Below, one piece after another: positions 34,091 through 42,724 of a DNA stretch of 64,000 nt. The notes under the pieces were generated by a model. The model had not been told where the DNA came from, searched no databases, and saw nothing but the letters and a program-made list of their open reading frames with translations. Position 1 is the stretch's first letter. The number at the start of each line of letters is the position of its first letter. The position numbers and the translations under genes are program-made. This DNA comes from Paraburkholderia phenazinium. Its GTDB lineage: Bacteria; Pseudomonadota; Gammaproteobacteria; Burkholderiales; Burkholderiaceae. The stretch spans positions 3,658,001 to 3,722,000 of the forward strand of contig NZ_FSRM01000002.1 of NCBI RefSeq assembly GCF_900141745.1, read 5' to 3'.

Positions 34091-34869
34091 CCGCACGCCT
34101 CACACCGCTGATGAGCGCCCGCGCCATCACCAGGCAATACGGCGGCCGTAACGGCTGCAGGAACGTGAGCTTCGATCTGTATCCGGGCGAGGTGCTGTGT
34201 ATTGTCGGCGAATCGGGTTCGGGCAAAACGACCTTGCTGAACACGCTGGCGCTGCGAACCGAGGCCGATAGCGGCACGCTGCACTATCACGCCACGCACG
34301 GCGAAAAGCTCGACTTGCTGGCCATGTCCGAGCCGCGCCGGCGTTTGCTGATGCGCACCGAATGGGGCTTCGTCCAGCAGAATCCGCGCGATGGCCTGCG
34401 CAGCGGCGTATCCGCGGGCGCCAATATAGGCGAGCCGCTGATGGCGGTCGGCGCGCGCCACTACGGGCAGATTCGCGCTACCGCGACGCAATGGATGGAG
34501 CGCGTGGAACTCGACGCAACGCGCATCGACGAATTTCCCGCCGCGTTTTCCGGCGGCATGCAGCAGCGTCTGCAGATCGCGCGCAATCTCGTCACCGGGC
34601 CGCGCCTCGTGTTCATGGACGAACCCACCGCCGGTCTCGACGTCTCCGTGCAGGCGCGTCTGCTCGACCTGTTGCGCACGCTCACCAGCACGCTGCATCT
34701 GTCGGTGCTGATCGTCACGCACGATATCGGCGTGGCGCGTCTGCTCGCGCATCGTTTGATGGTCATGCAAGGTGGTGAAGTGGTCGAATCGGGTTTGACC
34801 GATCAGGTGCTCGACGATCCGCAACACCCATACACGCAAACGCTGGTTTCTTCCGTCCTGCCGGTTTGA
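34087..34869 (+). CDS. phnK: C-P lyase ATP-binding protein PhnK
   Basis: A 260-aa ABC-type ATPase without a membrane partner. Walker A is GESGSGKTTLLNTLA, the signature FSGGMQQRLQIARNL and Walker B LVFMDEPTAGLD. PhnK docks on the PhnGHIJ core and its ATPase is needed for phosphonate breakdown. It overlaps phnJ by 4 nt and is followed by phnL after 8 nt. Confidence 0.92.
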   Translation: MTARLTPLMSARAITRQYGGRNGCRNVSFDLYPGEVLCIVGESGSGKTTLLNTLALRTEADSGTLHYHATHGEKLDLLAMSEPRRRLLMRTEWGFVQQNPRDGLRSGVSAGANIGEPLMAVGARHYGQIRATATQWMERVELDATRIDEFPAAFSGGMQQRLQIARNLVTGPRLVFMDEPTAGLDVSVQARLLDLLRTLTSTLHLSVLIVTHDIGVARLLAHRLMVMQGGEVVESGLTDQVLDDPQHPYTQTLVSSVLPV

Positions 34870-34877
34870 GGTTCACG

Positions 34878-35645
34878 ATGTCATCCATCGAATCACGCGC
34901 GTCTGAACGCGCTTTCATCGACAACGCAGCGCTGATGTTGCGCGCCGTCGATATCCGCAAGACCTTCACGCTGCATGCCCAGGGCGGTGTGCAGATCGAT
35001 GCGCTCGCGGGCGTCTCGCTGGACGTCGAGCAGGGCGAATGCGTCGTGCTGGTCGGGCCGTCTGGCATCGGCAAGAGCACGCTGCTGCGCTGCCTGTATG
35101 GCAACTATCTGGCGAGTTCAGGCTCCATTGCGATCCGCTCGGATGCAGACGAGGCGCAGCACGTCGCCCTTACCGGCGCCGAACCGCATGACGTGTTGCG
35201 TTTGCGGCGCAACGTGGTCGGCTATGTGAGCCAGTTTCTGCGGGTCATTCCGCGCGTCACCACGCTCACGCTCGTCGCCGAACCGCTGGTGTCGCGAGGC
35301 GTGGCGGAAGAAGAAGCGCTCGGGCGAGCCGCCGCGCTGCTGACGCGTCTGAACGTGCCCGAACGGCTGTGGTCGCTCGCGCCCGCCACGTTTTCCGGCG
35401 GCGAGCAGCAACGCGTGAACATTGCGCGCGGCCTGATCGCCGGTCATCCGTTGCTGCTGCTCGACGAGCCCACAGCTTCGCTCGATGCCGGGAATCGCGA
35501 CGTGGTTGCCGATCTGGTCATCGAAGCGCGCGAGCGCGGCGCGGCCATTGTCGGTATCTTTCACGATGAAGACACGCGCGCGAAGGTGGCGACACGCCGC
35601 CTCGAACTTCAGCCACCGCTGCGTCATCAAGCGGCGCTACACTGA
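34878..35645 (+). CDS. phnL: C-P lyase ATP-binding protein PhnL
   Basis: A 255-aa ABC-type ATPase: Walker A VGPSGIGKSTLLRCLYG, signature FSGGEQQRVNIARGLI, Walker B LLLLDEPTASLD, and the PhnL-like switch ending IVGIFHDEDTR. It cooperates with PhnK on the core complex. The ATG at 34878 with GAGG 5 nt upstream is preferred over a TTG four codons earlier. Confidence 0.92.
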   Translation: MSSIESRASERAFIDNAALMLRAVDIRKTFTLHAQGGVQIDALAGVSLDVEQGECVVLVGPSGIGKSTLLRCLYGNYLASSGSIAIRSDADEAQHVALTGAEPHDVLRLRRNVVGYVSQFLRVIPRVTTLTLVAEPLVSRGVAEEEALGRAAALLTRLNVPERLWSLAPATFSGGEQQRVNIARGLIAGHPLLLLDEPTASLDAGNRDVVADLVIEARERGAAIVGIFHDEDTRAKVATRRLELQPPLRHQAALH

Positions 35646-35681
35646 GCAGTGAAACCAGCAGACTGACTACGGAGCATGTCG

Positions 35682-36815
35682 ATGTTGATCAGGAACGCTC
35701 GCATCGTGACGCGAGACGAAGTATTCACCGGTGTGGTGCGCATCGAAGACGGCAAGATCCACGACGTCGAACGCGGCACCACCTCGGCACGCGAAGCAGA
35801 AGACTGGGACGGCGATTTCCTGCTGCCGGGTCTGATCGAACTGCATACGGACAATCTCGAGAAACATCTCGTGCCGCGTCCGGGCGTGGAATGGAATACA
35901 GATGCGGCCTTCGTGATCCACGATGCACAAGTAGCCGCTGCGGGCATCACCACCGTATTCGACGCGCTCGCCATCGGCACACGCGCGAATGCCGGCATCC
36001 GTGGCCGCGATCTGCAAACGAAATGCGCGCAGGCTCTCACGCGCTTCCATGAAAAGAATCTGCTGCGCGCCGAGCACTTTTTGCATCTGCGTTGCGAGAT
36101 TGCCACCGCCGACGTGGTCGAAGTGTTCGATTCGTTGTGCAAGCATCCATTGCTGCGCCTTGCTTCCGTGATGGATCACACGCCGGGCCAGCGGCAGTGG
36201 CACGACCGCGAGCAATGGCGCCGCTTCCAGGAACGCAATGGCAAGCTCACCGACGAGCATGTGACAACCGCGTTGGCCGAACTGGCTGACGAGCAGGAGC
36301 GTTATGCGGATGCGCACCGCCGCGAGATCGTCGCGCGCTGCAAAACCCTCGGTGTGCCGGTAGCGAGCCATGACGACACGCTCGTCGAGCACGTCGCACA
36401 GGCCGCAGCCGAAGGCATCGTGCTGGCGGAATTCCCGACCACCCGCATCGCCGCCGAAACCGCACGGGAGTACCGTATCTCCACCATCATGGGCGCGCCG
36501 AACATCGTGCGTGGCGGTTCGCATTCGGGCAACGTGTCCGCACTCGAACTCGCCAAGGCGGATCTGCTCGACATCCTGTCGTCCGATTACGTGCCGTCGA
36601 GCCTGCTCACTGCCGTCTTCGACCTGGTGGACAAGGCCGGCTGGACGCTGCCGCGCGCCATGGCGACCGTGTCGGCCGAGCCTGCGCGCACCGCGGGGCT
36701 GCACGACCGCGGTGCGATCGCGCCGGGTCTACGGGCGGACTTCGTACGCGTGACGATGCTCGATACATTGCCGGTGCCCCGCGCCACCTATCGCGAGGGG
36801 GCGCGGATCGTGTAA
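35682..36815 (+). CDS. phnM: Alpha-D-ribose 1-methylphosphonate 5-triphosphate diphosphatase
   Basis: A 377-aa amidohydrolase-superfamily enzyme that removes pyrophosphate from the ribosyl triphosphonate before PhnJ acts. Metal ligands are visible in PGLIELHTDNLEKH, VMDHTPGQ and SHDDT. GGAG at 35671 is 7 nt before ATG 35682 but only 1 nt before an ATG at 35676, so the second is chosen. It closes the plus-strand phn unit; no transport genes phnCDE follow. Confidence 0.92.
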   Translation: MLIRNARIVTRDEVFTGVVRIEDGKIHDVERGTTSAREAEDWDGDFLLPGLIELHTDNLEKHLVPRPGVEWNTDAAFVIHDAQVAAAGITTVFDALAIGTRANAGIRGRDLQTKCAQALTRFHEKNLLRAEHFLHLRCEIATADVVEVFDSLCKHPLLRLASVMDHTPGQRQWHDREQWRRFQERNGKLTDEHVTTALAELADEQERYADAHRREIVARCKTLGVPVASHDDTLVEHVAQAAAEGIVLAEFPTTRIAAETAREYRISTIMGAPNIVRGGSHSGNVSALELAKADLLDILSSDYVPSSLLTAVFDLVDKAGWTLPRAMATVSAEPARTAGLHDRGAIAPGLRADFVRVTMLDTLPVPRATYREGARIV

Positions 36816-36820
36816 GGACT

Positions 36821-37039
36821 GTGGCCAATCCGGCTACCCCCGCGATGAACGATCCAGACTGGATGAACGAGATGCTCCGGACTCCGACACGTTTTGCGAC
36901 GTTGAACGTGTCGACCTGTTACCGCCGTGGAGTGCGGTTTGGAACCGCCATGTGGCAACCAGGCTACGCACAGGCTCCGGCACCCGTCGCGGCACGGCGA
37001 AGTCTGAAGAGGCGGATCGCCCAGTGGCTTAAACGTTGA
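36821..37039 (+). CDS. Small hypothetical protein after phnM
   Basis: A possible 72-aa product starting at GTG 36821, or 64 aa from ATG 36845. It is Pro/Ala-containing and ends in a basic amphipathic stretch (RRSLKRRIAQWLKR). AAGGA lies only 2 nt before the GTG. It follows the phnM stop by 5 nt and could be read with the operon, but no family was recognised and it may not be expressed. Confidence 0.3.
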   Translation: MANPATPAMNDPDWMNEMLRTPTRFATLNVSTCYRRGVRFGTAMWQPGYAQAPAPVAARRSLKRRIAQWLKR

Positions 37040-37651
37040 ACATGCCGTATTCAATCCGCCGGCGAGAAGGGTGGACAAATCTGTTGGCGCGATCGTCACG
37101 CGTGCGGCCCGATGGGCGCGCGCACGCAAACTTGCTCATTTGCGTCACGTATTTGCGTTTTTTAGCCACGTAGGTCACACGCACACGCCCGATTCACTCG
37201 AAGCGTCGCTGCCACGCGAGCCGTGGCGAGAAAGCCCGCATGAGCGGCATCAACGCTTGGCAGACATCCGCTCACGCAGCCTGTTCACGGCCCGAATGTC
37301 CTTGATTCAATTAGCAAATTCCTGGAATTCGTCGTCCGCGCTTCACGCACTTCATGCATCGCGCATGAGACGCTCCTCGTTCGGGTATGACCGGCGGCTA
37401 GTTGAACGTACGTCAATTAGCCCACTTGATTTAACCGCAGTCCGCACGCAAACTCTTCTCGCTCTGTCAAGACGCCATCCGGTGTTTTACTGAGTACGTA
37501 AACTTTTTGACCTGATAAGCTTTGCCCGCGCTGCTGGCCGCCTGGGTCCGCAGCCGGTCAACCTGCCCGGTCGTGAGTCGCGCCGGGCACTATCTCGCGG
37601 CGGCACAACCGTCCGCGGGAGTAACACGAACTACCACCGAGGAGTAAAACA
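37040..37651. other. Long intergenic region before the amino acid binding protein
   Basis: About 610 bp without a convincing gene; a 140-codon open frame (37071-37493) has unusual composition and no ribosome-binding site. Repeated TTTGCGT elements occur near 37139-37159, and a small hairpin GCCACG-cgagc-CGTGGC lies near 37210. The last ~150 bp should hold the promoter for 37652. No riboswitch was recognised. Confidence 0.4.
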
Positions 37652-38434
37652 GTGAAAAAACTGCTAGCGGCTTTGACGGTTGCTCTGCTTGCCACCGTCT
37701 CGATTGGCGCACATGCGAAAGACTGGACCACCATCCGTTTCGGTGTCGACGCCAGCTATCCCCCGTTTGAATCGAAGGGTTCGGACGGCAAGCTCGTCGG
37801 TTTCGACATCGACCTCGGCAATGAAATCTGCAAGCGTCTGAATGCAAAATGCGTATGGGTTGAAAACGACTTCGACGGCATGATCCCGGCACTGAAGGCG
37901 AAGAAGTTCGACGGCGTGCTGTCGTCCATGTCGATGACGCCGCAACGTGCGGAACAGATCGCTTTCTCGTCGAAGCTGTTCAACACGCCGACGCGCCTCG
38001 TGACCAAGAAGGGTTCGGGTCTGCAGCCGACGCCGGCATCGCTGGCGGGCAAGTCGGTTGGCGTCGAACAAGGCACGATCCAGGAAACGTATGCGAAGAC
38101 CTACTGGGAGCCGAAGGGCGCCAAGGTGATCTCGTACCAGAACCAGGATCAGGTCTACACCGACCTGCTGTCGGGCCGTCTGGACGCATCGCTGCAAGAC
38201 GCGGTTGAAGCGGACATCGGCTTCCTGAAGACCCCGCGTGGCGCAGGCTATGAGTTTGCCGGTAAAGACATCATCGACGAGAAGGTCCTCGGCAATGGTG
38301 CAGGCATCGGCATGCGCAAGGAAGACACCGACCTGAAGGCCAAGGTCGACAAGGCGATTGCCGACATCATCAAGGACGGCACGTACAAGAAGCTCGAGAA
38401 CAAGTACTTCACGTTCGACGTGTACGGCAGCTGA
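37652..38434 (+). CDS. Periplasmic basic amino acid (Lys/Arg/Orn/His-type) ABC binding protein
   Basis: A 260-aa type II binding protein with a Sec signal peptide (MKKLLAALTVALLATVSIGAHA). The mature start TIRFGVDASYPPFESKG and the ligand-site patterns FDGVLSSMSMTPQRAE and SVGVEQGTIQET match ArgT/HisJ. It begins with GTG, GAGGAG lying 6 nt upstream. No permease or ATPase gene follows; a terminator at 38477 ends the unit, so it is either shared with a remote transporter or orphan. Confidence 0.9.
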   Translation: MKKLLAALTVALLATVSIGAHAKDWTTIRFGVDASYPPFESKGSDGKLVGFDIDLGNEICKRLNAKCVWVENDFDGMIPALKAKKFDGVLSSMSMTPQRAEQIAFSSKLFNTPTRLVTKKGSGLQPTPASLAGKSVGVEQGTIQETYAKTYWEPKGAKVISYQNQDQVYTDLLSGRLDASLQDAVEADIGFLKTPRGAGYEFAGKDIIDEKVLGNGAGIGMRKEDTDLKAKVDKAIADIIKDGTYKKLENKYFTFDVYGS

Positions 38435-38476
38435 TCGCAGCTGGCGCGGCTTGCCGCGCCACCGCGAAATGGCTCC

Positions 38477-38505
38477 AACGGGCTCCGCTCCAGGCGGGGC
38501 CCGTT
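38477..38505 (+). terminator. Intrinsic terminator of the binding-protein gene
   Basis: A 12-bp stem (AACGGGCTCCGC with GCGGGGCCCGTT, one G-U pair) and a 5-nt loop lie 42 nt after the stop and are followed by a U-rich TTCGTTT tail. Confidence 0.75.
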
Positions 38506-38704
38506 TCGTTTGGGCAGCGTGCAATCACCGCTCGCGCTGGTGGGCTACTCCACATTGCGTTCGCTTATCGGCTAAGATCGAGCGATTACGCTTCGCGGCG
38601 CCGGCCATGCCCGACGCACTGCAAGCCGCTGAAAAATTCGATTTTCCAAACTGAAATCAACGACATAGCGCGACTCCCCGCGAGGTCGCCGCGCTTCAGA
38701 GACC

Positions 38705-39820
38705 ATGCAAACGCTAACCCATCCGCTGATTTCCCCGACACTCGGCACCGCACGCAACCTGACGAGTTTTCACTACGGTCCCGGCGGCGGGCAAAAAATC
38801 TATATCCAGTCTTCGCTGCACGCCGACGAACTGCCCGGCATGCTGGTGTCCTGGGCCCTGCGCCGCAAGCTCGAAGCGCTCGAGGCCGCCGGCAAGATCA
38901 AAGGCGAGGTGGTTATCGTGCCGGTGGCAAACCCGATCGGCCTGAACCAGCACTTTCTCGGCCATCACATGGGCCGCTTCGAAGCCACCACCGCGCAGAA
39001 CTTCAACCGCAACTTCCATGATCTGGCGGCCCTCGTCCTGCCGGTGATCGAAGCGCGCCTGACCGACGACGTCGAGCACAACCGCCAGGCGATCCGCGCC
39101 GCGACGGGCGAGGCGCTCGACGCAATCAAGCCGGAAACAGAACTGCAATCGCATCGCCTCGCGCTGCAGAAGCTGTCGTACGACGCCGACGTCGTGCTCG
39201 ACCTGCACTGCGACTGGGAAGCGGCCATGCACATCTACACCAATCCGGACCTGTGGACGGAGGTCGAGCCGCTCGCGCGCTATCTGGAAGCTAAGGCGTC
39301 GTTGCTGGCGCTAAATTCGGTAGGCAATCCGTTCGACGAGATCCACAGCTTCTGCTGGTCCGATCTGCGCGGCCGTTACGGCGACCGGTTCCCGATTCCG
39401 AACGGCTCGGTGTCGGTGACAATCGAACTGCGCGGCCAGCGCAACGTTTCGTATGAGTTCGCCGAGCACGACGCGCAGGCGATCATCGAGTATCTGACGC
39501 ACCGCGGCGTGATCGACGGTACGGCGGCGCCGATGCCCGCGCTCGAGTTCGCCGCCACGCCGCTCGCCGGCGCTGAACCGATCGTCGCGCCGATCAGCGG
39601 CGTACTGGTGTACCGCACTGAAGTCGGCACCTGGGTCGACGCCGGCCATGAGATCGCCGATATTGTCGACCCGCTGACGGATCGCGTCGTGACGCTCAGG
39701 AGCAGCGTGGCCGGTGTGATGTACGCGCGGCACCTGTCGCGCTTTGCGACCGCCGGGCTGGAATTTGCCCGTATTGCAGGGGCGAAGGCGTTTCGTTCGG
39801 GATCGTTGTTGTCAAACTGA
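38705..39820 (+). CDS. Succinylglutamate desuccinylase/aspartoacylase-family protein
   Basis: A 371-aa M14-like zinc deacylase, distantly related to the one at 4623. Zinc ligands are in SSLHADELPG and LDLHCDW; the catalytic Glu is probably in VTIELRGQRN. The C-terminal ~80 residues form a barrel domain (PISGVLVYRTEVGTWVDAG). It could hydrolyse an N-acyl amino acid; its closeness to a basic amino acid binding protein suggests an arginine/ornithine derivative, but the two are separated by a terminator. No clear ribosome-binding site precedes ATG 38705. Confidence 0.82.
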   Translation: MQTLTHPLISPTLGTARNLTSFHYGPGGGQKIYIQSSLHADELPGMLVSWALRRKLEALEAAGKIKGEVVIVPVANPIGLNQHFLGHHMGRFEATTAQNFNRNFHDLAALVLPVIEARLTDDVEHNRQAIRAATGEALDAIKPETELQSHRLALQKLSYDADVVLDLHCDWEAAMHIYTNPDLWTEVEPLARYLEAKASLLALNSVGNPFDEIHSFCWSDLRGRYGDRFPIPNGSVSVTIELRGQRNVSYEFAEHDAQAIIEYLTHRGVIDGTAAPMPALEFAATPLAGAEPIVAPISGVLVYRTEVGTWVDAGHEIADIVDPLTDRVVTLRSSVAGVMYARHLSRFATAGLEFARIAGAKAFRSGSLLSN

Positions 39821-40203
39821 CCGTGTGAACTGACCGGCGAGAGAGCGGTGGCGTTAGCGATGCCACCGCTGCTTCATTGGCTAAGTCAGCCGCTCTGTAT
39901 AACTTAGTCACCCTAACTATTACCAATCGCGCAGACCGATAATGGAGTCGCGTGGCTCACAAGCCATCCCCACCGCCCTCCGCGAAGGTACTCCGGGTAT
40001 ACGCACAAACGACGCCCAAGCGCCGGACTATTTCAAGTTTTGAAATTGAATTGTTGCATTTGTACGACGATTTCAATTATTACATGTCTGTCACAGAGCC
40101 TTCACCCCCTTCCCTTACATTTCACGCCATCGCGTGACCGGCCAAAAGAGTCAGGCGCGCGTTCGCTTCTCGCGCGATTGCATCATTTAAACCGGAGAAT
40201 CTC
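39821..40203. other. Intergenic region and porin leader
   Basis: A 383-bp stretch before the porin gene. It starts with a terminator-like hairpin (39844-39870) and turns A+T-rich at 40028-40085 (TTTCAAGTTTTGAAATTG and similar), where the porin promoter probably lies. A 61-codon frame at 39952-40137 is judged spurious. OmpR-type sites may be present but could not be delimited. Confidence 0.45.
39844..39870 (+). terminator. Terminator-like hairpin after the deacylase gene
   Basis: AGCGGTGGC pairs perfectly with GCCACCGCT across a 9-nt loop, 23 nt after the stop. The following GCTTCATT is only weakly U-rich, so termination is likely but not certain. Confidence 0.5.
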
Positions 40204-41355
40204 TTGAACAAGAAAGTCTTAGCCACCGCGATCCTCGCAGCGTTCGCTGGCGCCGCTCACGCACAAAGCAGCGTGACCCTGTACGGTTTGATCGACGCAG
40301 GTGTCACCTACGTGAACCATGCAGGCACTGGCGGCAAAAGTCTGTATCAATATGGTGACGGCGTCTCGCAAGGCAGCCGTTGGGGCCTGCGCGGCTCCGA
40401 AGATCTGGGCGGTGGTCTGAAGGCCATCTTCCTGTTGGAAAACGGCTTTAACTCGGGCACGGGCGCGCTGGGTCAAGGCGGCGCCCTGTTCGGCCGTCAG
40501 GCCTACGTCGGCCTGACGAAGGACACCATCGGCTCGCTCACGTTCGGCCGTCAGTACTCGTTCTCCACCGACTATCTGGGCGGCGCGTATGCCAACGGCG
40601 GCGAGACCGTCGCAGGCAACTACGGCTACCACATCAACGATATCGATCAGCTCACGTCGAGCCGTATCAACAACTCGGTCAAGTTCACCAGCGCGAACTT
40701 CTACGGCCTGACGTTCGGTGCGATGTACGGCTTCTCGAACCAGGCTGGCGCGTTTGAAGGCTCGCCGGGTTCGAGCGGTTCGTCGTCGGCCTACAGCTTC
40801 GGCCTGAACTACAACAACGGCCCGTTCGGTATCGGCGCCGCGTACACCGATATCCGCTTCCCGGGTTCGGCAGCACCGTCGTTCTCGACGACGCTCGCCA
40901 ATGCATCGTCGGTTACGGGTGCGGCAGGCGTTGCGAAGGACCTGGCTACGGCTGGCGTCGGCGCCAAGTACTCGATCGGACCGGCTACGCTGTGGGCATT
41001 GTGGACGCACACGAACATCGAGCAGATCGTCGGCCACATGACGACGTTCAATGCGTATGAAGCAGGCGCCAAGTACGCGATCACGCCGGCACTGACGGGC
41101 GCATTGGGCTACACGTACATGCAGGCGAAAGATCTGACCAACGGTCACTGGAACCAGGTCGACGCCAGCGTCGACTATGCACTGAGCAAGCGCACCGACG
41201 TGTACCTGCTCGGCGTGTATCAGGACGCCAAGGGCAAGGCCGCAAACGGCGCCGCCCTGCAATCGCAGATCGGCGTGAGCACGAGCAGCTACCTGCCGGT
41301 TTCCGGTACGGACTCGCAGCTGGCAGTTCGCGCGGGCATCCGCGTCAAGTTCTAA
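40204..41355 (+). CDS. Trimeric general porin (Burkholderia OmpC-like)
   Basis: A 383-aa outer-membrane 16-strand porin. The signal peptide (MNKKVLATAILAAFAGAAHA) is followed by the typical beta-proteobacterial porin start QSSVTLYGLIDAGVTY, an L3-region FGRQAYVGLT/LTFGRQYS and a terminal Phe (AGIRVKF) needed for barrel assembly. The only sensible start is TTG at 40204, with GGAGA 5 nt upstream. It stands alone between two terminators, as expected for a strongly expressed porin. Confidence 0.92.
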   Translation: MNKKVLATAILAAFAGAAHAQSSVTLYGLIDAGVTYVNHAGTGGKSLYQYGDGVSQGSRWGLRGSEDLGGGLKAIFLLENGFNSGTGALGQGGALFGRQAYVGLTKDTIGSLTFGRQYSFSTDYLGGAYANGGETVAGNYGYHINDIDQLTSSRINNSVKFTSANFYGLTFGAMYGFSNQAGAFEGSPGSSGSSSAYSFGLNYNNGPFGIGAAYTDIRFPGSAAPSFSTTLANASSVTGAAGVAKDLATAGVGAKYSIGPATLWALWTHTNIEQIVGHMTTFNAYEAGAKYAITPALTGALGYTYMQAKDLTNGHWNQVDASVDYALSKRTDVYLLGVYQDAKGKAANGAALQSQIGVSTSSYLPVSGTDSQLAVRAGIRVKF

Positions 41356-41365
41356 GCGGAATCTG

Positions 41366-41395
41366 CGTCCCGGGCGGCAGCACGCCCCCGGGACG
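41366..41395 (+). terminator. First hairpin after the porin gene
   Basis: CGTCCCGGG pairs perfectly with CCCGGGACG 10 nt after the porin stop. It lacks a U-tract and probably acts with the second hairpin at 41411-41458 or protects the mRNA end. Confidence 0.5.
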
Positions 41396-41410
41396 TGCCG
41401 TGAGAACAGA

Positions 41411-41458
41411 AAACGCCTGAACGAAGGCGCCTGTCATGGGCACTTCGTTCGGGCGTTT
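41411..41458 (+). terminator. Intrinsic terminator of the porin gene
   Basis: A 16-bp stem (AAACGCCTGAACGAAG with CTTCGTTCGGGCGTTT, one G-U pair) closes a 16-nt loop. The 3' arm ends in GTTT followed by GTACGTTT, a modest U-rich tail. Confidence 0.7.
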
Positions 41459-41554
41459 GTACGTTTAAGTAACCGTCTGCGTCACCCCGCCCCTTCCTGC
41501 TCGCGCCCCGCTTCTGGTACCCTGCGCCCTTTGCTACCGCTTGCATTCAACCTG

Positions 41555-41950
41555 ATGGAAATCCCCTTCAACGACCGTGGCGTCTCGGTCACGCGCAATG
41601 CACTCTCCTCCGCCGGGCAGGTTTTCCCGCTGCGCGAGATCCAGAGCGTGCGCGTCGTTACCGTGCAAAAGAACAAGATCCTGCCCGTGGCGATCTCGGT
41701 GATCGGCCTGATCGGCGCGATTGCCGGCGGCGTGTTCCGCTCATCTGTCGGCATTGTCTGCGGGATCATGCTGGTGGTGGTGGGCTGGCTCACGTGGATC
41801 ACCCAGGACGTCACGCATCGTCTGATGGTCCAGACCAGCAGCGGTGAGCGCGAGGCGCTTTCGAGCGTCGATCTCGAGTTCGTCGAACGGGTGGCGCAGA
41901 CCGTTCGGGAAACGATGGCGGCAGCGCCGGCTCAGGCTCCGAAAGATTGA
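41555..41950 (+). CDS. Small membrane protein, DUF6232-like
   Basis: A 131-aa protein with a leading beta-type segment (MEIPFNDRGVSVTRNAL, FPLREIQSVRVV), two adjacent hydrophobic helices (~50-92, ILPVAISVIGLIGAIAGGVF then GIVCGIMLVVVGWLTW) and a C-terminal PH-like strand pattern (RLMVQTSSGEREAL). This resembles DUF6232 proteins, whose role is unknown. The ATG at 41555 starts at the conserved part; an upstream start at 41531 is less likely. Confidence 0.7.
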   Translation: MEIPFNDRGVSVTRNALSSAGQVFPLREIQSVRVVTVQKNKILPVAISVIGLIGAIAGGVFRSSVGIVCGIMLVVVGWLTWITQDVTHRLMVQTSSGEREALSSVDLEFVERVAQTVRETMAAAPAQAPKD

Positions 41951-42147
41951 CCTGGCGGCATCAGGTGATAAACGCGGCGGTAGAAGCAGCGGCAAAAAGC
42001 GACAACGCTCGCCGTTTGCACCGACCCTCCCCCGTTAACACAAAATTAACCTGAACACGGCGAGCTTTTGCACTCGCTTGAGACTCGCGCGGCTAAAGTG
42101 GACTCGTCTCCACAACACGCCGCCGACCTCCGTGGCGGCGCCCCACG

Positions 42148-42504
42148 ATGTTACAGTCCACCGCCACGCCTGCTACGGTCGCCCCGCGAGGTTTGCGCTC
42201 ACCTGCTTCTTCCGCACCCTCCGCACCAGTCCGTGTACCTCTCGTCACCCTCGATGTGACGGTACCCGGCACCTCTTCGACAACCGGCAGGCGGGCGTTG
42301 CAAGCCGCGCTCGGCAAGAATCTGCGGCTCTATGTCGTGACCATCGACAAGCGCAACGAGCGCATCACCTTTCGCGTAGAAGTCATCTCACGCACCCTCG
42401 ATGAAGTAATCGGCGCATTAGCCCGCGCGCTGGACCGGGCCATCCTCGGCCGCGCGGTGGAGAGCGTGATCCGCCAACCACGTGATTTTTCGCTGGGTCG
42501 TTGA
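42148..42504 (+). CDS. Hypothetical protein
   Basis: A 118-aa frame. The first ~30 residues are Pro/Ala/Ser-rich; the rest looks folded: PLVTLDVTVPG, then a helix GRRALQAALGKN, strands LRLYVVTIDKRNERITFRVEV and a helix DEVIGALARALDRAI, an ACT-like beta-alpha pattern. No family was recognised. Lack of a strong ribosome-binding site leaves the start uncertain. Confidence 0.5.
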   Translation: MLQSTATPATVAPRGLRSPASSAPSAPVRVPLVTLDVTVPGTSSTTGRRALQAALGKNLRLYVVTIDKRNERITFRVEVISRTLDEVIGALARALDRAILGRAVESVIRQPRDFSLGR

Positions 42505-42724
42505 TCCGGATCAAGCTGTTACATTTTTCTTCATTTCGGTATAGGGAGGCGGGTAGAGTCTGCGGTTCTGTTGATCCCGCGTTCCCTCCCGCAGGCTCCG
42601 CACGCGCCCAATTCCACCGCCCACAAGGCGACGGGCCTTCGCGACAGTTCGTCACTGCGGCTCGCCTCACCGTTTACGATGCACCGCCTCCGTCTGGGAC
42701 ACGCTCTTTTGCAAAGTGTGCCCC

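Noticed and set aside
37071..37493. 140-codon frame downstream of phnM
   Set aside because: No ribosome-binding site, no domain, Arg/Ser/His-rich composition atypical of real proteins here.
39952..40137. 61-codon frame in the porin leader
   Set aside because: No ribosome-binding site, and it crosses the A+T-rich promoter region.
40219..41262. 347-codon frame opposite the porin gene
   Set aside because: Antisense of a strongly conserved gene and rich in Arg/Cys, with no recognisable domain.
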